Shown: positions 34,069 through 43,414, counted from the first letter of the stretch. The stretch is 64,000 nucleotides of DNA from Nevskia sp. (GCA_019689635.1 JADGHB010000001.1:62001-126000), one strand, 5' to 3'. The notes: generated by a model from the letters alone, not told the origin. Made by a program: numbers and translations.

Positions 34069-35181
34069 ATGGCCGTGGTGATTCGCAGCGCGAGCGCTTC
34101 GGCGCCCGCCCACAAGATCGAAGCCGCACCGCCGCCGCAGCGCTATGCGCGCGGCTGGCACTGCCTGGGACTGGCCGCCGATTACGCCGACGGCAAGCCG
34201 CATGCGCTGGACATCTTCGGCACGCGCCTGGTGGCGTTCCAGGGTCAGGACGACAAGCAGTTCTACGTCCTCGACGCCTGGTGTCCGCACATGGGTGCCG
34301 ATCTCGGCATCGGCTGCGTCAAGGGCAACTCGGTGGTGTGCAAGTTCCACGGCTGGGCCTGGGGCGGCGACGGTGCCTGCACCGAGATCCCCTACGCCAA
34401 GCGCATTCCGCCCAAGGCGCGCATCAAGTCCTGGCCGACCCTGGTCGAAAACAAGCTGCTGTTCGTGTGGAACGACCCCGAAGGCAATCCGCCCGATCCG
34501 GCGCAGAAGATCCCGCGCATCGAGCCGGTGTTCCAGCCCGAGGAGTGGAGCGACTGGTCGCTGGTGAAATGGACCATCCACAACAACTGCCGCGAGCTGA
34601 TCGACAACATCGCCGACGTCGCGCACTTCGTCTCGGTGCACGGCTCCGACAACGTCGTTTACTTCGCCAACCTGTTCGAAGGCCACAAGGCCACCCAGGT
34701 GATGGTCGGCGCCAACCGTCGGCTCGGCGGCGGCGAGTATCTCACCACCATCGCCAGCTACTACGGTCCGGCTTACCAGATCACGCACATGTTCGGGAAG
34801 ATGGGCGGCCATCCGGTGGAGTCCATCCTCATGAACTCGCACACGCCGATCGACCCCAACCGTTTCGAGCTGCGCTTCGGCGTGCTGGTCAAGAAGTTCC
34901 CCGGCATGAGTGCCGAGCAGTGCGAGGCGATGGTCAAGCAGTACGTGGACCTGACCAACAAAGCCTTCAGCGAGGACGTCGAGATCTGGCACAACAAGGT
35001 GCGCATCGACAACCCGCTGCTGTGCGACGGCGACGGGCCGGTGTACCAGAACCGCCAGTGGTACGAGCAGTTCTACATGGACGCCGCGTCGGTTCCGGCA
35101 GAACTCAAGCAGCGCCGCTTCTTCGAAATCGACCACGGCATCGAGCGCAAGCCCGAGATCCGCCACGCCTTCGACAACTGA
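34069..35181 (+). CDS. kshA: 3-ketosteroid 9-alpha-hydroxylase oxygenase (KshA)
   Basis: A 370-residue Rieske non-haem iron oxygenase. The [2Fe-2S] ligands are C72 and H74 (WCPH) and C91 and H94 (CKFHGWAWGGDG). The mononuclear iron site is in NIADVAHFVSVHG, with H186, H191 and the bridging D183. Length and motifs fit KshA, which with KshB inserts the 9-alpha hydroxyl that opens ring B. The FANLFEGHKATQ block after the iron site resembles the FxNVFEGH of KshA proteins. It is transcribed alone, divergently from hsaA, and is closed by a clear Rho-independent terminator at 35235-35266. The reductase gene is 13 kb upstream. Confidence 0.9.
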   Translation: MAVVIRSASASAPAHKIEAAPPPQRYARGWHCLGLAADYADGKPHALDIFGTRLVAFQGQDDKQFYVLDAWCPHMGADLGIGCVKGNSVVCKFHGWAWGGDGACTEIPYAKRIPPKARIKSWPTLVENKLLFVWNDPEGNPPDPAQKIPRIEPVFQPEEWSDWSLVKWTIHNNCRELIDNIADVAHFVSVHGSDNVVYFANLFEGHKATQVMVGANRRLGGGEYLTTIASYYGPAYQITHMFGKMGGHPVESILMNSHTPIDPNRFELRFGVLVKKFPGMSAEQCEAMVKQYVDLTNKAFSEDVEIWHNKVRIDNPLLCDGDGPVYQNRQWYEQFYMDAASVPAELKQRRFFEIDHGIERKPEIRHAFDN

Positions 35182-35234
35182 GCGCCGCCGGCCGGCGCGG
35201 ACTTGATCGCGCCGCGCCCGGCGCATAGAATGCG

Positions 35235-35266
35235 ACCGCCGTCCACCGGGCGACGGCGGTTTTTTT
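35235..35266 (+). terminator. Rho-independent terminator after kshA
   Basis: ACCGCCGTC, loop CACCGGGC, GACGGCGGT followed by an unbroken T run. This is the only textbook intrinsic terminator I found in the window; it lies 53 bp after the kshA stop. Confidence 0.9.
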
Positions 35267-35384
35267 GCGTTCCAGAGATGGCCTGCGGTTTGGCGCACGC
35301 ATCCGTGCGCGCGTGTTTCGCGCGCGCCCGCTGCGACGGGGAGCTCCTTCCCGCCGCACCGCGCCGCGCGCGTGGAGGTGCGCG

Positions 35385-36626
35385 GTGAGCGGCCTCAAGC
35401 GCGCGCTCGACCGGCTGGTCCGCTGGCTGCCCGCGCCGGGCGACGCGCGCCTGATCCCGGCCGCGGACCTGGCGGCCGCGGATCTGGATCTGCCGCCGGC
35501 GGGCGAAGCGCTCCGGCGGCTGCTCGAGGCGCTCGAGCGCGAGGCCGACTTGAGTGCCTTCGGCAGACTGAGCACGCGCCGGGATCTGCGCCGCCTGCTG
35601 CGCTTGCGGCGACGCCTGCACGAAACCCTGCGGCGCGCACCGGAGAGCGAGCGACAGACGCTCGCCGCGCCGATCTTCATCACCGGCCTGCCGCGCAGCG
35701 GCAGCACTTTCCTCCACCGCCTGCTGGCGCAGGATCCCGCCCAGCGCGTGGTGCGCCATTTCGAAGCCCTGGACCCGCTGGCCCCGAGCGACGGGCCGGA
35801 CCTGCGCCGCGTACGCACGCGCGCCCAACTCGCTTTCATCGAGCGCCTGGCGCCGGAACTCGCCGGCTTGCATCCGCTGACGTCCGACACGCCGCAGGAA
35901 TGCACCGAGCTCTTCGCCGCCAGTTTCCGCAGCCTGCGGTTCGACACCACGTACGACATTCCCTCTTATCGCGCCTGGCTCGACCGTGCGGGCAGCCGCG
36001 ATGCCTATCGCTTCCACCGTCGCGTGCTGGGCGTTTTGCAGGCACGCGCCGCGACCGCGCCACGCTGGGTGCTCAAGTCACCGGACCACGTCTTCTCGCT
36101 GGATGATCTTCTGGCGGAGTATCCGGACGCACGCTTGATCTTCACCCATCGGGATCCCTTGCAGGTCATCCCCTCGGTCGTGCGACTGACCGCGGCGCTG
36201 CGCGGCATGTTCGCCGAGGCCATCGATGTGGCAGCGCTCGCTCGCGAGCAGCTCGCGCGCTGGAGCGAGGGCGGACAGCGGCTGGCCCGCGCGCGCGCGA
36301 CGGCGAGCGCTTCCGGAACCGTCCTGCACTTGGAATACCGCGACCTGGTAACCGATCCCCTGGACGCGGTGCGCCGCATCTATGCCCATTTCGGCTTGCC
36401 GCTCGAGCCCGCGGCGCGGGCGGCGATGGCCGCGTTCGTCGCCGCCCACCCCGACGGCGATTACCGCAGCCACGGGCACGACCTGGAACGCTACGGCCTC
36501 AGCGCGGCGGAAGTCGCCCGCGCTTTCGAGGACTATCTCGACGCGTACGCGCCCGAGCGGGAACACGCCGCGTGGCGGCGGCGCTGGGGGCCTGACCGCC
36601 GCGGGGTCCCGCAACGCCGCGCTTGA
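35385..36626 (+). CDS. Sulfotransferase-family protein
   Basis: A 413-residue protein starting at GTG 35385, 8 bases after a GGAGGT site. The PAPS-binding 5'-phosphosulfate loop is ITGLPRSGSTFLHRLLAQDP near residue 105. The 3'-phosphate region is FTHRDPLQVIPSVVRL near 245, with KSPDH between them. These are features of the large bacterial Sulfotransfer_3-type family. An N-terminal helical segment rich in Arg/Leu precedes the core. It sits just after the kshA terminator and before the MerR promoter, so it appears monocistronic. Members occur in proteobacterial steroid and lipid loci, but no bacterial steroid sulfation role can be read from sequence. The acceptor is unknown. Confidence 0.8.
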   Translation: MSGLKRALDRLVRWLPAPGDARLIPAADLAAADLDLPPAGEALRRLLEALEREADLSAFGRLSTRRDLRRLLRLRRRLHETLRRAPESERQTLAAPIFITGLPRSGSTFLHRLLAQDPAQRVVRHFEALDPLAPSDGPDLRRVRTRAQLAFIERLAPELAGLHPLTSDTPQECTELFAASFRSLRFDTTYDIPSYRAWLDRAGSRDAYRFHRRVLGVLQARAATAPRWVLKSPDHVFSLDDLLAEYPDARLIFTHRDPLQVIPSVVRLTAALRGMFAEAIDVAALAREQLARWSEGGQRLARARATASASGTVLHLEYRDLVTDPLDAVRRIYAHFGLPLEPAARAAMAAFVAAHPDGDYRSHGHDLERYGLSAAEVARAFEDYLDAYAPEREHAAWRRRWGPDRRGVPQRRA

Positions 36627-36667
36627 GACGCCTGCGCCGAAGCGCCCTCGGCCGCAGGCAGACGAGC

Positions 36668-36699
36668 TTGACTCTGGATCGAGGTCCAGGGTTTAGAGT
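36668..36699 (+). promoter_or_regulatory. MerR-type operator-promoter of the merR-ATPase operon
   Basis: A -35 box TTGACT (36668-36673) and a -10 box TAGAGT (36694-36699) are separated by 20 bases, the overlong spacing that MerR activators correct. Between them is the dyad ACTCTGGA-N6-TCCAGGGT. The same dyad recurs at 43384-43414. Confidence 0.85.
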
Positions 36700-36726
36700 G
36701 ACCGCGGATTTCGCGGAGCGCAGCCC

Positions 36727-37128
36727 ATGCCCAGCCTGACCATCGGCGAACTCGCTCGCCGCACCGAAGTGCCGATCGACACCATCCGCTACTACGAGCG
36801 CCGCCGGCTGATCGCCGAGCCGCCGCGGCGGCCTTCGGGCTACCGCCAGTATCCCGAGGAGACGCTCCAGCGCCTGCGCTTCATCCGCCGCGCCAAGGCG
36901 CTCGGCTTCACCCTCGAGGAGATCGCCGAGCTGCTGGCGCTCTCCGGCCGGCGCGACGTGGCGGCGGTCAAGCGCGGCGCGCAGCGCAAACTCGAGGCCC
37001 TCGAGCAACGCATCGCCGAGCTGACGCGCATCCGCGACGGCCTGGCCAGGCTGGTGCGCGCCTGCTCCGGGCACGGTCGCGTGGAGGACTGCCCCATCCT
37101 GTCCGCCTTGAACGAGGACCTGCCATGA
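36727..37128 (+). CDS. MerR-family heavy-metal-responsive regulator
   Basis: A 133-residue MerR regulator with an N-terminal winged helix ([26 protein letters not shown]), a dimerising helix ([25 protein letters not shown]) and a metal loop [10 protein letters not shown]. The two loop cysteines are separated by eight residues, as in ZntR/MerR, not seven as in E. coli CueR. By my alignment the Cys79 needed by divalent sensors is Val here, as expected for a monovalent-ion sensor. With copper genes next door, Cu(I) is the best guess. It overlaps the ATPase gene by 4 bases and probably controls both operators (36668 and 43384). Confidence 0.85.
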   Translation: MPSLTIGELARRTEVPIDTIRYYERRRLIAEPPRRPSGYRQYPEETLQRLRFIRRAKALGFTLEEIAELLALSGRRDVAAVKRGAQRKLEALEQRIAELTRIRDGLARLVRACSGHGRVEDCPILSALNEDLP

Positions 37129-39527
37129 ATCGAGAGCACTCGCACCACGCCCACGCCGCCGAACCCGGCCGCGGCGTGCGCGATCCGGTGTGCGGCATGA
37201 CCGTCGACTCCGCGACTGCGCGCCGGCTCGATTACGGCGGGCACCGCTACCACTTCTGCAGCGCGGGCTGCGAGAGCCGCTTCAAGGCCGACCCGGGCCG
37301 CTATGCACAGCTTCTGCCGCCAAACGCAAACCCGCAGACTATAGGAGGAGCGTCAGCTCCGACCGTCGCGGCTCACGCCGTTCCTGCGCCGGCGGCGCGG
37401 CCCGGTGCGATCTACACCTGCCCGATGCACCCGCAGATCCGCCAGGACCATCCGGGTGCCTGCCCGATCTGCGGCATGGCGCTGGAGCCGGTGGGCGCGA
37501 GCGCCGAAGCGGGCGGGAACGCCGAGCTGCGCGACATGACGCGGCGCTTCTGGATCGGCCTGATGCTGGCGGTACCGGTCGTCGTGCTGGCCATGGGCGC
37601 TGACGTTCCGGTGCTGGGGCCAGCGCTCGCGCGCCTGCTGCCGCGGGCCTTGTCGGGCTGGATCGAGCTGGTCCTGACCACGCCGATCGTGCTGTGGGCC
37701 GGCTCGCTCTTTTTCGTCCGCGGCTGGCGCGCGCTCACCAACCGCCGCCTCAACATGTTCTCCCTGATCGCGCTGGGCGTCGGCACCGCCTATGTCTACA
37801 GCCTCGTCGCCACGCTCGCGCCCGGCCTGTTCCCGGCCGGCTTCCGCGCCGCCGACGGCACGGTGGAGCGCTATTTCGAAGCCGCCGCGGTGATCACCGT
37901 GCTGGTGCTGCTGGGCCAGGTGCTGGAATTGCGCGCCCGCGAGCAGACGGGCAGCGCGATCCGCGCGCTGCTCAAGCTGGCGCCCAGGATGACCCATCGC
38001 CTGCGCGGCGACGGCACGGAAGAAGAGATCCCGCTCGACCGTGTCCAGGTCGGCGACCGGCTGCGCATCCGTCCCGGCGAAGCCGTGCCGGTGGACGGCG
38101 TGGTCCTTGAAGGCAAAAGCCAGGTCGATGAAAGCATGGTCACCGGCGAGTCGCTGCCGGTCGCCAAGGCGCCGGGCGCGCGCCTGATCGGCGGCACCGT
38201 CAACGGCACCGGTACGTTGGTGATGCGCGCCGAAAAAGTCGGCGCGGACACGCTGCTGGCGCGCATCGTGGCCATGGTGGCCGAGGCGCAACGCTCGCGC
38301 GCGCCGGTCCAGCGTCTGGCCGACGTGGTCGCCGGCTGGTTCGTACCGGCGGTGCTCGTCGTCGCCGGGCTGGCCTTCGCGGGCTGGGCTCTCTTCGGGC
38401 CACCGCCGGCGCTGGCGCACGGCCTGCTCGCCGCGGTCTCCGTGCTGATCATCGCCTGCCCCTGCGCGCTGGGCCTGGCCACGCCGATGTCGATCCAGGT
38501 CGGCGTCGGCAAAGGCGCGACGGCCGGCGTGCTGATCAAGTCCGCCGAGGCGCTGGAGCGGATGGAGAAAATCGACACGCTGGTGGTCGACAAGACCGGC
38601 ACGCTCACCGAGGGCCGGCCGCGCGTGACCCGCATCCTGCCCGCCGCCGGAGTCGACGAAGCGGAGGTGCTGCGGCTGGCGGCCAGCCTGGAACGCGCCA
38701 GCGAGCATCCGCTGGCGGCGGCCATCGTCCGCGCCGCGACCGAGCGCGGGATGGCGCTGTCCGATCCCGCCGAATTCGAGTCGCTCACCGGCCAGGGCGT
38801 ACGCGGCCGCATCGCCGGCCGGCGCGTGGTGCTGGGCAACGCCAGGCTGATGGAGGCCGAGCGCATCGCGCGCGCCGAGCTCGCCGCCGCCGCCGACGAT
38901 TGGCGGGCCGGCGGCGCGACCGTGCTGTTCGTGGCGCTGGACGGCAAGCCGGCGGGTGTCGTGGCCGTCGCCGATCCGATCAAGGACAGCGCGCGCGCCG
39001 CGCTGTCCGCGCTGCGTGCAGAAGGCGTGCGCGTCGTCATGCTCACCGGCGACCACCGCCGCACCGCCGAGGCGGTGGCGCGGCAGCTCGGCATTACCGA
39101 GGTCGTGGCCGAGGTGCTGCCCGACCAGAAGCATGCCGTGGTGCGCCGGCTGCGCGCCCAAGGGCGGGTGGTGGCGATGGCCGGCGACGGCGTGAACGAT
39201 GCGCCGGCGCTGGCCGAGGCGGATGTCGGCATCGCCATGGGCAGCGGCACGGAGGTGGCGATGCAATCCGCCGGCGTGACGCTGGTGAAAGGCGACCTGA
39301 CCGGCGTGGTGCGGGCCCGCGTGCTGAGCCGGGCGACGATGCGCAACATCCGCGAAAACCTGTTCTTCGCCTTCGTCTACAACGCGCTCGGCGTGCCGGT
39401 CGCCGCCGGCGTGCTCTATCCGTTCTTCGGCCTCCGGCTGTCGCCGATGATCGCCGCGCTGGCGATGAGCGCCAGTTCGGTGTCGGTGGTGTTCAACGCG
39501 CTACGCTTGCGCTCGGTACGGCTGTGA
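37125..39527 (+). CDS. Copper-type P1B ATPase with YHS and HMBD N-terminal domains
   Basis: An 800-residue inner-membrane efflux pump. Residues 20-60 form a YHS domain ([10 protein letters not shown] ... [12 protein letters not shown]). Residues 98-125 form a heavy-metal-binding domain ([22 protein letters not shown]). No classical HMA CxxC domain is present. The P1B core follows: the actuator TGES, the transmembrane CPC ([15 protein letters not shown]), phosphorylation DKTGTLTEG and hinge [16 protein letters not shown]. The CPC and the N-terminal set fit CopA/SilP-like copper or silver exporters. The start overlaps the merR stop. It converges on the cytochrome c gene of the cop operon 58 bp downstream. 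Confidence 0.88.
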   Translation: MNREHSHHAHAAEPGRGVRDPVCGMTVDSATARRLDYGGHRYHFCSAGCESRFKADPGRYAQLLPPNANPQTIGGASAPTVAAHAVPAPAARPGAIYTCPMHPQIRQDHPGACPICGMALEPVGASAEAGGNAELRDMTRRFWIGLMLAVPVVVLAMGADVPVLGPALARLLPRALSGWIELVLTTPIVLWAGSLFFVRGWRALTNRRLNMFSLIALGVGTAYVYSLVATLAPGLFPAGFRAADGTVERYFEAAAVITVLVLLGQVLELRAREQTGSAIRALLKLAPRMTHRLRGDGTEEEIPLDRVQVGDRLRIRPGEAVPVDGVVLEGKSQVDESMVTGESLPVAKAPGARLIGGTVNGTGTLVMRAEKVGADTLLARIVAMVAEAQRSRAPVQRLADVVAGWFVPAVLVVAGLAFAGWALFGPPPALAHGLLAAVSVLIIACPCALGLATPMSIQVGVGKGATAGVLIKSAEALERMEKIDTLVVDKTGTLTEGRPRVTRILPAAGVDEAEVLRLAASLERASEHPLAAAIVRAATERGMALSDPAEFESLTGQGVRGRIAGRRVVLGNARLMEAERIARAELAAAADDWRAGGATVLFVALDGKPAGVVAVADPIKDSARAALSALRAEGVRVVMLTGDHRRTAEAVARQLGITEVVAEVLPDQKHAVVRRLRAQGRVVAMAGDGVNDAPALAEADVGIAMGSGTEVAMQSAGVTLVKGDLTGVVRARVLSRATMRNIRENLFFAFVYNALGVPVAAGVLYPFFGLRLSPMIAALAMSASSVSVVFNALRLRSVRL

Positions 39528-39585
39528 GGGACGGCGACGAGCCGCCCTCGGCGCGCGGCCGGCGCGTGCATTGCTTCATTGCCGC

Positions 39586-40209
39586 TCAAGGCTGCGGTCC
39601 GTGCCCGACGCGAGCGGGCGATTCCGCCGGTACCGCGTTCCCGTCCGCGTGGTGAGGCACCGGCGACTCGCCGCGCGGCATCGGCATCATCGTCATGTCC
39701 GTGTCCATCGGCGCCCGGGCGACGATGTCCTTGTATTGCTGCGGACTGAGCTTGGGCAACTGCATGACGAAGGCGGTGATCGCCCAGAGTTCATCGTCCT
39801 CGTGCGAGGCGCCCCAGGCCGGCATGCCGCTCAGCTTGATGCCGTGCTTGATCACCCAGAAGATCTCGGCGGGGGTCAGGCTCGTGCCTTGATAGAGCTT
39901 CGGTGGCCTCGGATACAAACCTTCCCAGGTTTCGCTCTGGTCGTATCCCGGCGCGAGATGGCAGGTGGAGCACATCGCGGCGTACTGGCCCGCACCTTCC
40001 AGGATCATCTTCGGGTCGTTCAAGTCCGGCACCCGGATGTCCCGGGCATGTGCCGCAATCGAGCGATCGCGCAGCGCGCTCACGAGCCAATCAACGAAAC
40101 GCGTATGCGGCACGTCGGCACCGATGTCGTAGGCGCCGGAGTACACGTAGACGCCCAGGCCCACGACCGCGATGATCAACAGTACAAATAGTGTTTTGAT
40201 CGTTTTCAT
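39586..40209 (-). CDS. Membrane-anchored c-type cytochrome
   Basis: A 207-residue protein with an N-terminal anchor (LFVLLIIAVVGLGVYVYSG) and one haem c site CSTCH near residue 82; the likely axial Met is in KLSGMPAWG. The fold is that of a small class I cytochrome (WVIKHGIKLSGMPAWGASHEDDELWAITAFVMQLP). Similar genes follow copA-copB in several proteobacterial copper operons and may carry electrons in the periplasm, but a direct role in copper resistance is not proven. The Met- and His-containing C-terminal tail (DMTMMPMPRGESPVPHH) could bind copper. It begins 15 bp after copB in the same direction. Confidence 0.83.
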   Translation of the reverse strand: MKTIKTLFVLLIIAVVGLGVYVYSGAYDIGADVPHTRFVDWLVSALRDRSIAAHARDIRVPDLNDPKMILEGAGQYAAMCSTCHLAPGYDQSETWEGLYPRPPKLYQGTSLTPAEIFWVIKHGIKLSGMPAWGASHEDDELWAITAFVMQLPKLSPQQYKDIVARAPMDTDMTMMPMPRGESPVPHHADGNAVPAESPARVGHGPQP

Positions 40210-40224
40210 TCGGGGTTCCCTCGG

Positions 40225-40974
40225 TTACCACCATACTCGGACACCGGCGACCAAGCGCAAATCCTCCACAGCAGCCCGCTCGACGCGGGCGAACCTGGCG
40301 GCCTGCCCGTATCTTTTCTCATACGTGACACCGACGTAGGGCGCGAACTGTCGGCGAATCTCATAGCGCAGGCGTAAGCCCGAATCGATATCTGACAAGC
40401 CGGCCCCAATGCCTTGGCGCGGATCGCTCTTGGAGTAGAAGTTGAGCTCGAACTGCGGCTGTAACACCAGCCGCTGGGTCAGGTACATGTCGTAGTGCCC
40501 TTCCAAGCGCGCTCCGTAATGCCCGCCGTTACTGACGAAACCGAAGGCACCGATCTCCCAGAACAGCGGCGCTAGACCTTCGACCCCGAACGCGCCCCAA
40601 CCGCGTGAAGGGCTCGGCTTGAAGTTGTAGCGCGCCCCGGCCTGCAGGTTAAAAAAGCGGGAGATGGCGCGTGAGTACAACGCCTGCGCTTCGGCTTCGT
40701 CGGGCGCGCCGGTGCCGGTGTCCAATTTGCCCTCGGTCTTGAACCGGGCGCGGTTCAAGTGATCGCCATACCAGCCTTCCCCTTCCCAGCGATAGGTGTT
40801 GTCGCCGTTGCCGGTGCGTAGCTCGTTTTGATCGAGAATGGCGAAGCCGAAGGGGCGGTTGTTTTCTACCGGCTGCGGCCAAGCCGCTTGGGTCAGCTGC
40901 TGCTGGGCCAGCGCGGTCAGCGGCAGCGTTGCGGCAAACGCCGCGAGGGCGAGTGTCCGGTTCATGGTAGCCAT
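40225..40974 (-). CDS. copB: CopB-family outer-membrane copper resistance protein
   Basis: A 249-residue protein starting at ATG 40974, which overlaps the copA stop by one base (TGATG); ATG 40965 is an alternative. The track frame is much longer and shadows copA. The signal peptide is LALAAFAATLPLTALA, and the mature protein is a predicted beta-barrel with the CopB signature (YRWEGEGWYGDHLNRARFKTEG, GLRLRYEIRRQFAPYVGVTYEKRYG and the final LVAGVRVWW). It lacks the Met/His-rich N-terminal region of longer CopB proteins. It sequesters or exports copper at the outer membrane together with CopA. Confidence 0.9.
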   Translation of the reverse strand: MATMNRTLALAAFAATLPLTALAQQQLTQAAWPQPVENNRPFGFAILDQNELRTGNGDNTYRWEGEGWYGDHLNRARFKTEGKLDTGTGAPDEAEAQALYSRAISRFFNLQAGARYNFKPSPSRGWGAFGVEGLAPLFWEIGAFGFVSNGGHYGARLEGHYDMYLTQRLVLQPQFELNFYSKSDPRQGIGAGLSDIDSGLRLRYEIRRQFAPYVGVTYEKRYGQAARFARVERAAVEDLRLVAGVRVWW

Positions 40975-42857
40975 CACGCCACCTCCGCGGTGGTGAACAT
41001 CCCTGCTTCCATGTGGTAGAGCAGGTGGCAGTGATAGGCCCAGCGGCCGCGCTCGTCGGCGGTCAGGTAGTAGTGCAGCGTTTCGCCGGGCTTGACGATG
41101 ACCGTGTGCTTGAGCGGCCGCCGCCGGTAATCGGCGGTGTTGTCCAGCTCGGTGAACATACCGTGCAGGTGGATCGGGTGTTCCATCATGGTGTCGTTGA
41201 CCAGGGTCACCCAGATGCGCTGGCCGTAAGGGAAACGCACCGGCTGACTCTGGTCGTAGGTCAGGCCGTTGAAGCCGAAGACGTAGCGGTCCATGCTGCC
41301 GGTCAAGTGCAGCAGCACTTCGGCGTCCGGATCCCGCGCGTGGAACGGGATGTTCTGCGGCCCGCGGTCCAGTCTCACCAGATCGGCGTAAGTCAGCACG
41401 CGGCGGCCGTTGCCGTCGAGGCCGGCGCCGGGCTGGTCCAGTCGGTAGGTCGGCATCATGGCGAGGGTTTCCACCGCGGGGCCGAGCTGGAGATGAACAT
41501 CTTGCGGTTGCGGATAGGCGGTCTGACCGCGGCCGTTGGCCGGCGCCGGGTGCGGAAGCTTCGGCCGCGGCGGCGGTGTCCACCCCCCGTGTGTCATGCC
41601 GCTCATGTCCATGCCGTGCATGTGCGACATGTCCATGCCCTGCATGCCGCCCATGTCCATGCCGCTCATGCCACTCATAGCGCCGCCGTCCATGCCTGGC
41701 ATGCCCATGTCGCTCATGGTGCGGCTGTAGATCGGATCCATCTCTGGCACCGGCGCGGATAGGCCTTCGCGCACCGCCAGCGTCGCGCGCGCGTAGCCGC
41801 TGCGATCCAGCGCCTGAGCGAAGATCGTGTAGGCGTCGTCTTTCGGCTCGACCACGACGTCGTAGGTTTCCGCCACACCGATGCGGAATTCGTCCACCGA
41901 CACCGGCTCCACGTTGCTGCCGTCGGCGGCGACCACGGTCATCTTGAGGCCCGGGATGCGAACGTCGAAGAACGTCATCGACGAGCCGTTGATGAAGCGC
42001 AACCGCACTCGCTCGCCGGGCTTGAACAGGCCGGTCCAGTTCGCCGCCGGCGGTTGCCCGTTGATCAGATACGTGTAGGTGCCGCCGGTCTGCGCACCGC
42101 TGACGTCCGACAAGTCGCGCGGATCCATCCGCATCATGCCCCAGGCCCAGCGGTTCTTGAGCGTGGCCGCCAAGCCCTTGGCCGAGACGTCGTGGAAGAA
42201 ATCGGCCACGGTGCGCTTGTGGTAGTTGTAGTAGCCGTCGCCCGCTTTGAGATGGTAGTAGACCGCCTCCGGATCCTCGTCGGTCCAGTCGCTGAGCATC
42301 ACGACGTAGTCGCGGTCGGCGCGGATCGGATCGGGATCCCGCGGTTCGATCACCAGCGCGCCGTACAAGCCGGTCTGCTCCTGAAAGCCGGTGTGGCTGT
42401 GATACCAGAAGGTACCGCTCTGGCGCACGCGGAAACGATAGGTGAAGCTTTCGCCCGGCGCGATACCCGCAAAACTGATCCCCGGCACGCCGTCCATGTC
42501 GGTCGGCAGCAGGATGCCGTGCCAGTGGATCGAGGTCGAGGTATTGAGCCGGTTGGTGACCCGCAAAGTCACCGCATCGCCCTCACGCCAGCGCAACACC
42601 GGGCCCGGCAGCAGGCCGTTGACCAGGGTGGCGATGCGCGGCGTACCGGTGATGTTCACCGCGGTCGGCTCGATCGCCAAATCGAACTCGGTGCCGGATA
42701 GCTCCGGTACGCCGTAGCGGCCGGGGCGGGCGACCGCGTAGGCGTCACGGGTGAGCCAGGGTGAGAACGCGGTGACCGCAGCCCCTGCGGCCAAACCCTG
42801 CACGAAGCGGCGGCGCGTCACGCGGCCGCCACCGGGCGGCCATGGGTTCCGTTTCAT
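40974..42857 (-). CDS. copA: CopA multicopper oxidase, periplasmic copper resistance
   Basis: A 627-residue multicopper oxidase. The ATG at 42857 after GGAG is chosen; the track start adds 65 implausible residues. A Tat signal (TRRRFVQGLAAGAAV) exports the folded, copper-loaded enzyme. Copper ligands are visible as SIHWHG, WYHSHTG, HPIHLHG and HCHLLYHMEAGM. A Met-rich stretch of MxGMxGMDM-type repeats near residues 375-420 is the CopA copper-binding region. The protein oxidises Cu(I) and binds copper in the periplasm. It is the second gene of the copL-copA-copB-cytochrome operon and overlaps copB. Confidence 0.93.
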   Translation of the reverse strand: MKRNPWPPGGGRVTRRRFVQGLAAGAAVTAFSPWLTRDAYAVARPGRYGVPELSGTEFDLAIEPTAVNITGTPRIATLVNGLLPGPVLRWREGDAVTLRVTNRLNTSTSIHWHGILLPTDMDGVPGISFAGIAPGESFTYRFRVRQSGTFWYHSHTGFQEQTGLYGALVIEPRDPDPIRADRDYVVMLSDWTDEDPEAVYYHLKAGDGYYNYHKRTVADFFHDVSAKGLAATLKNRWAWGMMRMDPRDLSDVSGAQTGGTYTYLINGQPPAANWTGLFKPGERVRLRFINGSSMTFFDVRIPGLKMTVVAADGSNVEPVSVDEFRIGVAETYDVVVEPKDDAYTIFAQALDRSGYARATLAVREGLSAPVPEMDPIYSRTMSDMGMPGMDGGAMSGMSGMDMGGMQGMDMSHMHGMDMSGMTHGGWTPPPRPKLPHPAPANGRGQTAYPQPQDVHLQLGPAVETLAMMPTYRLDQPGAGLDGNGRRVLTYADLVRLDRGPQNIPFHARDPDAEVLLHLTGSMDRYVFGFNGLTYDQSQPVRFPYGQRIWVTLVNDTMMEHPIHLHGMFTELDNTADYRRRPLKHTVIVKPGETLHYYLTADERGRWAYHCHLLYHMEAGMFTTAEVA

Positions 42858-43002
42858 GACGAGATTCTCCGAGGAAATGTTGAGCCAAAGAGCGGCCGTA
42901 TGCCGCTCGGACCTTCGCGCACCCAGGCGCGGGAAAACATGAACATGGAAACCTCCGCGAAGGATCGGGCGCTGCGCGATGGCGCAGCGCTTGGTCACGC
43001 GA

Positions 43003-43350
43003 TCAGGCGGAGCGAGTGATGGGCGGTCGCAGAGGCAGGGACAGGACGCCAAGGAAAACCGGCGCCCGCGGCGGATCGAACCTCGCGCGGAACGTCGGCG
43101 GGATCACCGGAGCGGATGGCAGCGAGGCGATGAACGGCGCATGGATCTGCGCGCAGTCGCAACCGGACATGCGGCAGTCGTGCGCTGGCGCGCACGGCGC
43201 GGAGTGCGCCGCGTGCGCCTGCGACCCGGGCGTTGGGGTGCCGGCCAGGCCGCACATCGCACTGGCGGCGAATGCGCCCTGCGCCGCCAGCGCCAGGCTC
43301 AACAGCAGGCACAGCCTTGCGAAGAGCTTCCTTGGCAAGCGGGCGCGCAT
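43003..43350 (-). CDS. CopL-like secreted Cys/His metal-binding protein
   Basis: A 115-residue protein with a signal peptide (ARLCLLLSLALAAQGAFA). A Cys/His cluster follows (CGLAG, HAAHSAPCAPAHDCRMSGCDCAQIH), then a Pro/Arg tail. Size, signal and cluster resemble CopL-family metal-binding regulatory proteins, which sit directly ahead of copA in Xanthomonas, and more distantly DUF2946 proteins. It is the first gene behind the MerR-type operator at 43384-43414, 34 bp from the -10 box. A gap of 145 bp separates it from copA. CopL proteins are needed for copper induction of copAB in Xanthomonas; that role here is inference. Confidence 0.65.
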   Translation of the reverse strand: MRARLPRKLFARLCLLLSLALAAQGAFAASAMCGLAGTPTPGSQAHAAHSAPCAPAHDCRMSGCDCAQIHAPFIASLPSAPVIPPTFRARFDPPRAPVFLGVLSLPLRPPITRSA

Positions 43351-43383
43351 CGGCGACGGTTCAAAGGGCTTCGGACCGAATAA

Positions 43384-43414
43384 GTTTAATCTCTGGACCC
43401 GACTCCAGAGTCAA
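43384..43414 (-). promoter_or_regulatory. MerR-type operator-promoter of the cop operon
   Basis: On the minus strand TTGACT (43409-43414) and TTAAAC (43384-43389) are 19 bases apart, with the dyad ACTCTGGA-N6-TCCAGAGA between them. The left half and dyad match the operator at 36668. The -35 box overlaps the stop codon of the upstream KSI gene. Confidence 0.85.

Noticed and set aside
30746-34081. 1,111-codon plus-strand ORF
   Set aside because: It lies antisense to the TonB receptor 5' end, kstD and hsaA, has a His/Arg-rich composition without motifs, and is a GC-rich shadow frame.
41590-41720. Short repeated sequence that could look like a repeat array
   Set aside because: It encodes the Met-rich MxGMxGM repeats of CopA, not a CRISPR or intergenic repeat.
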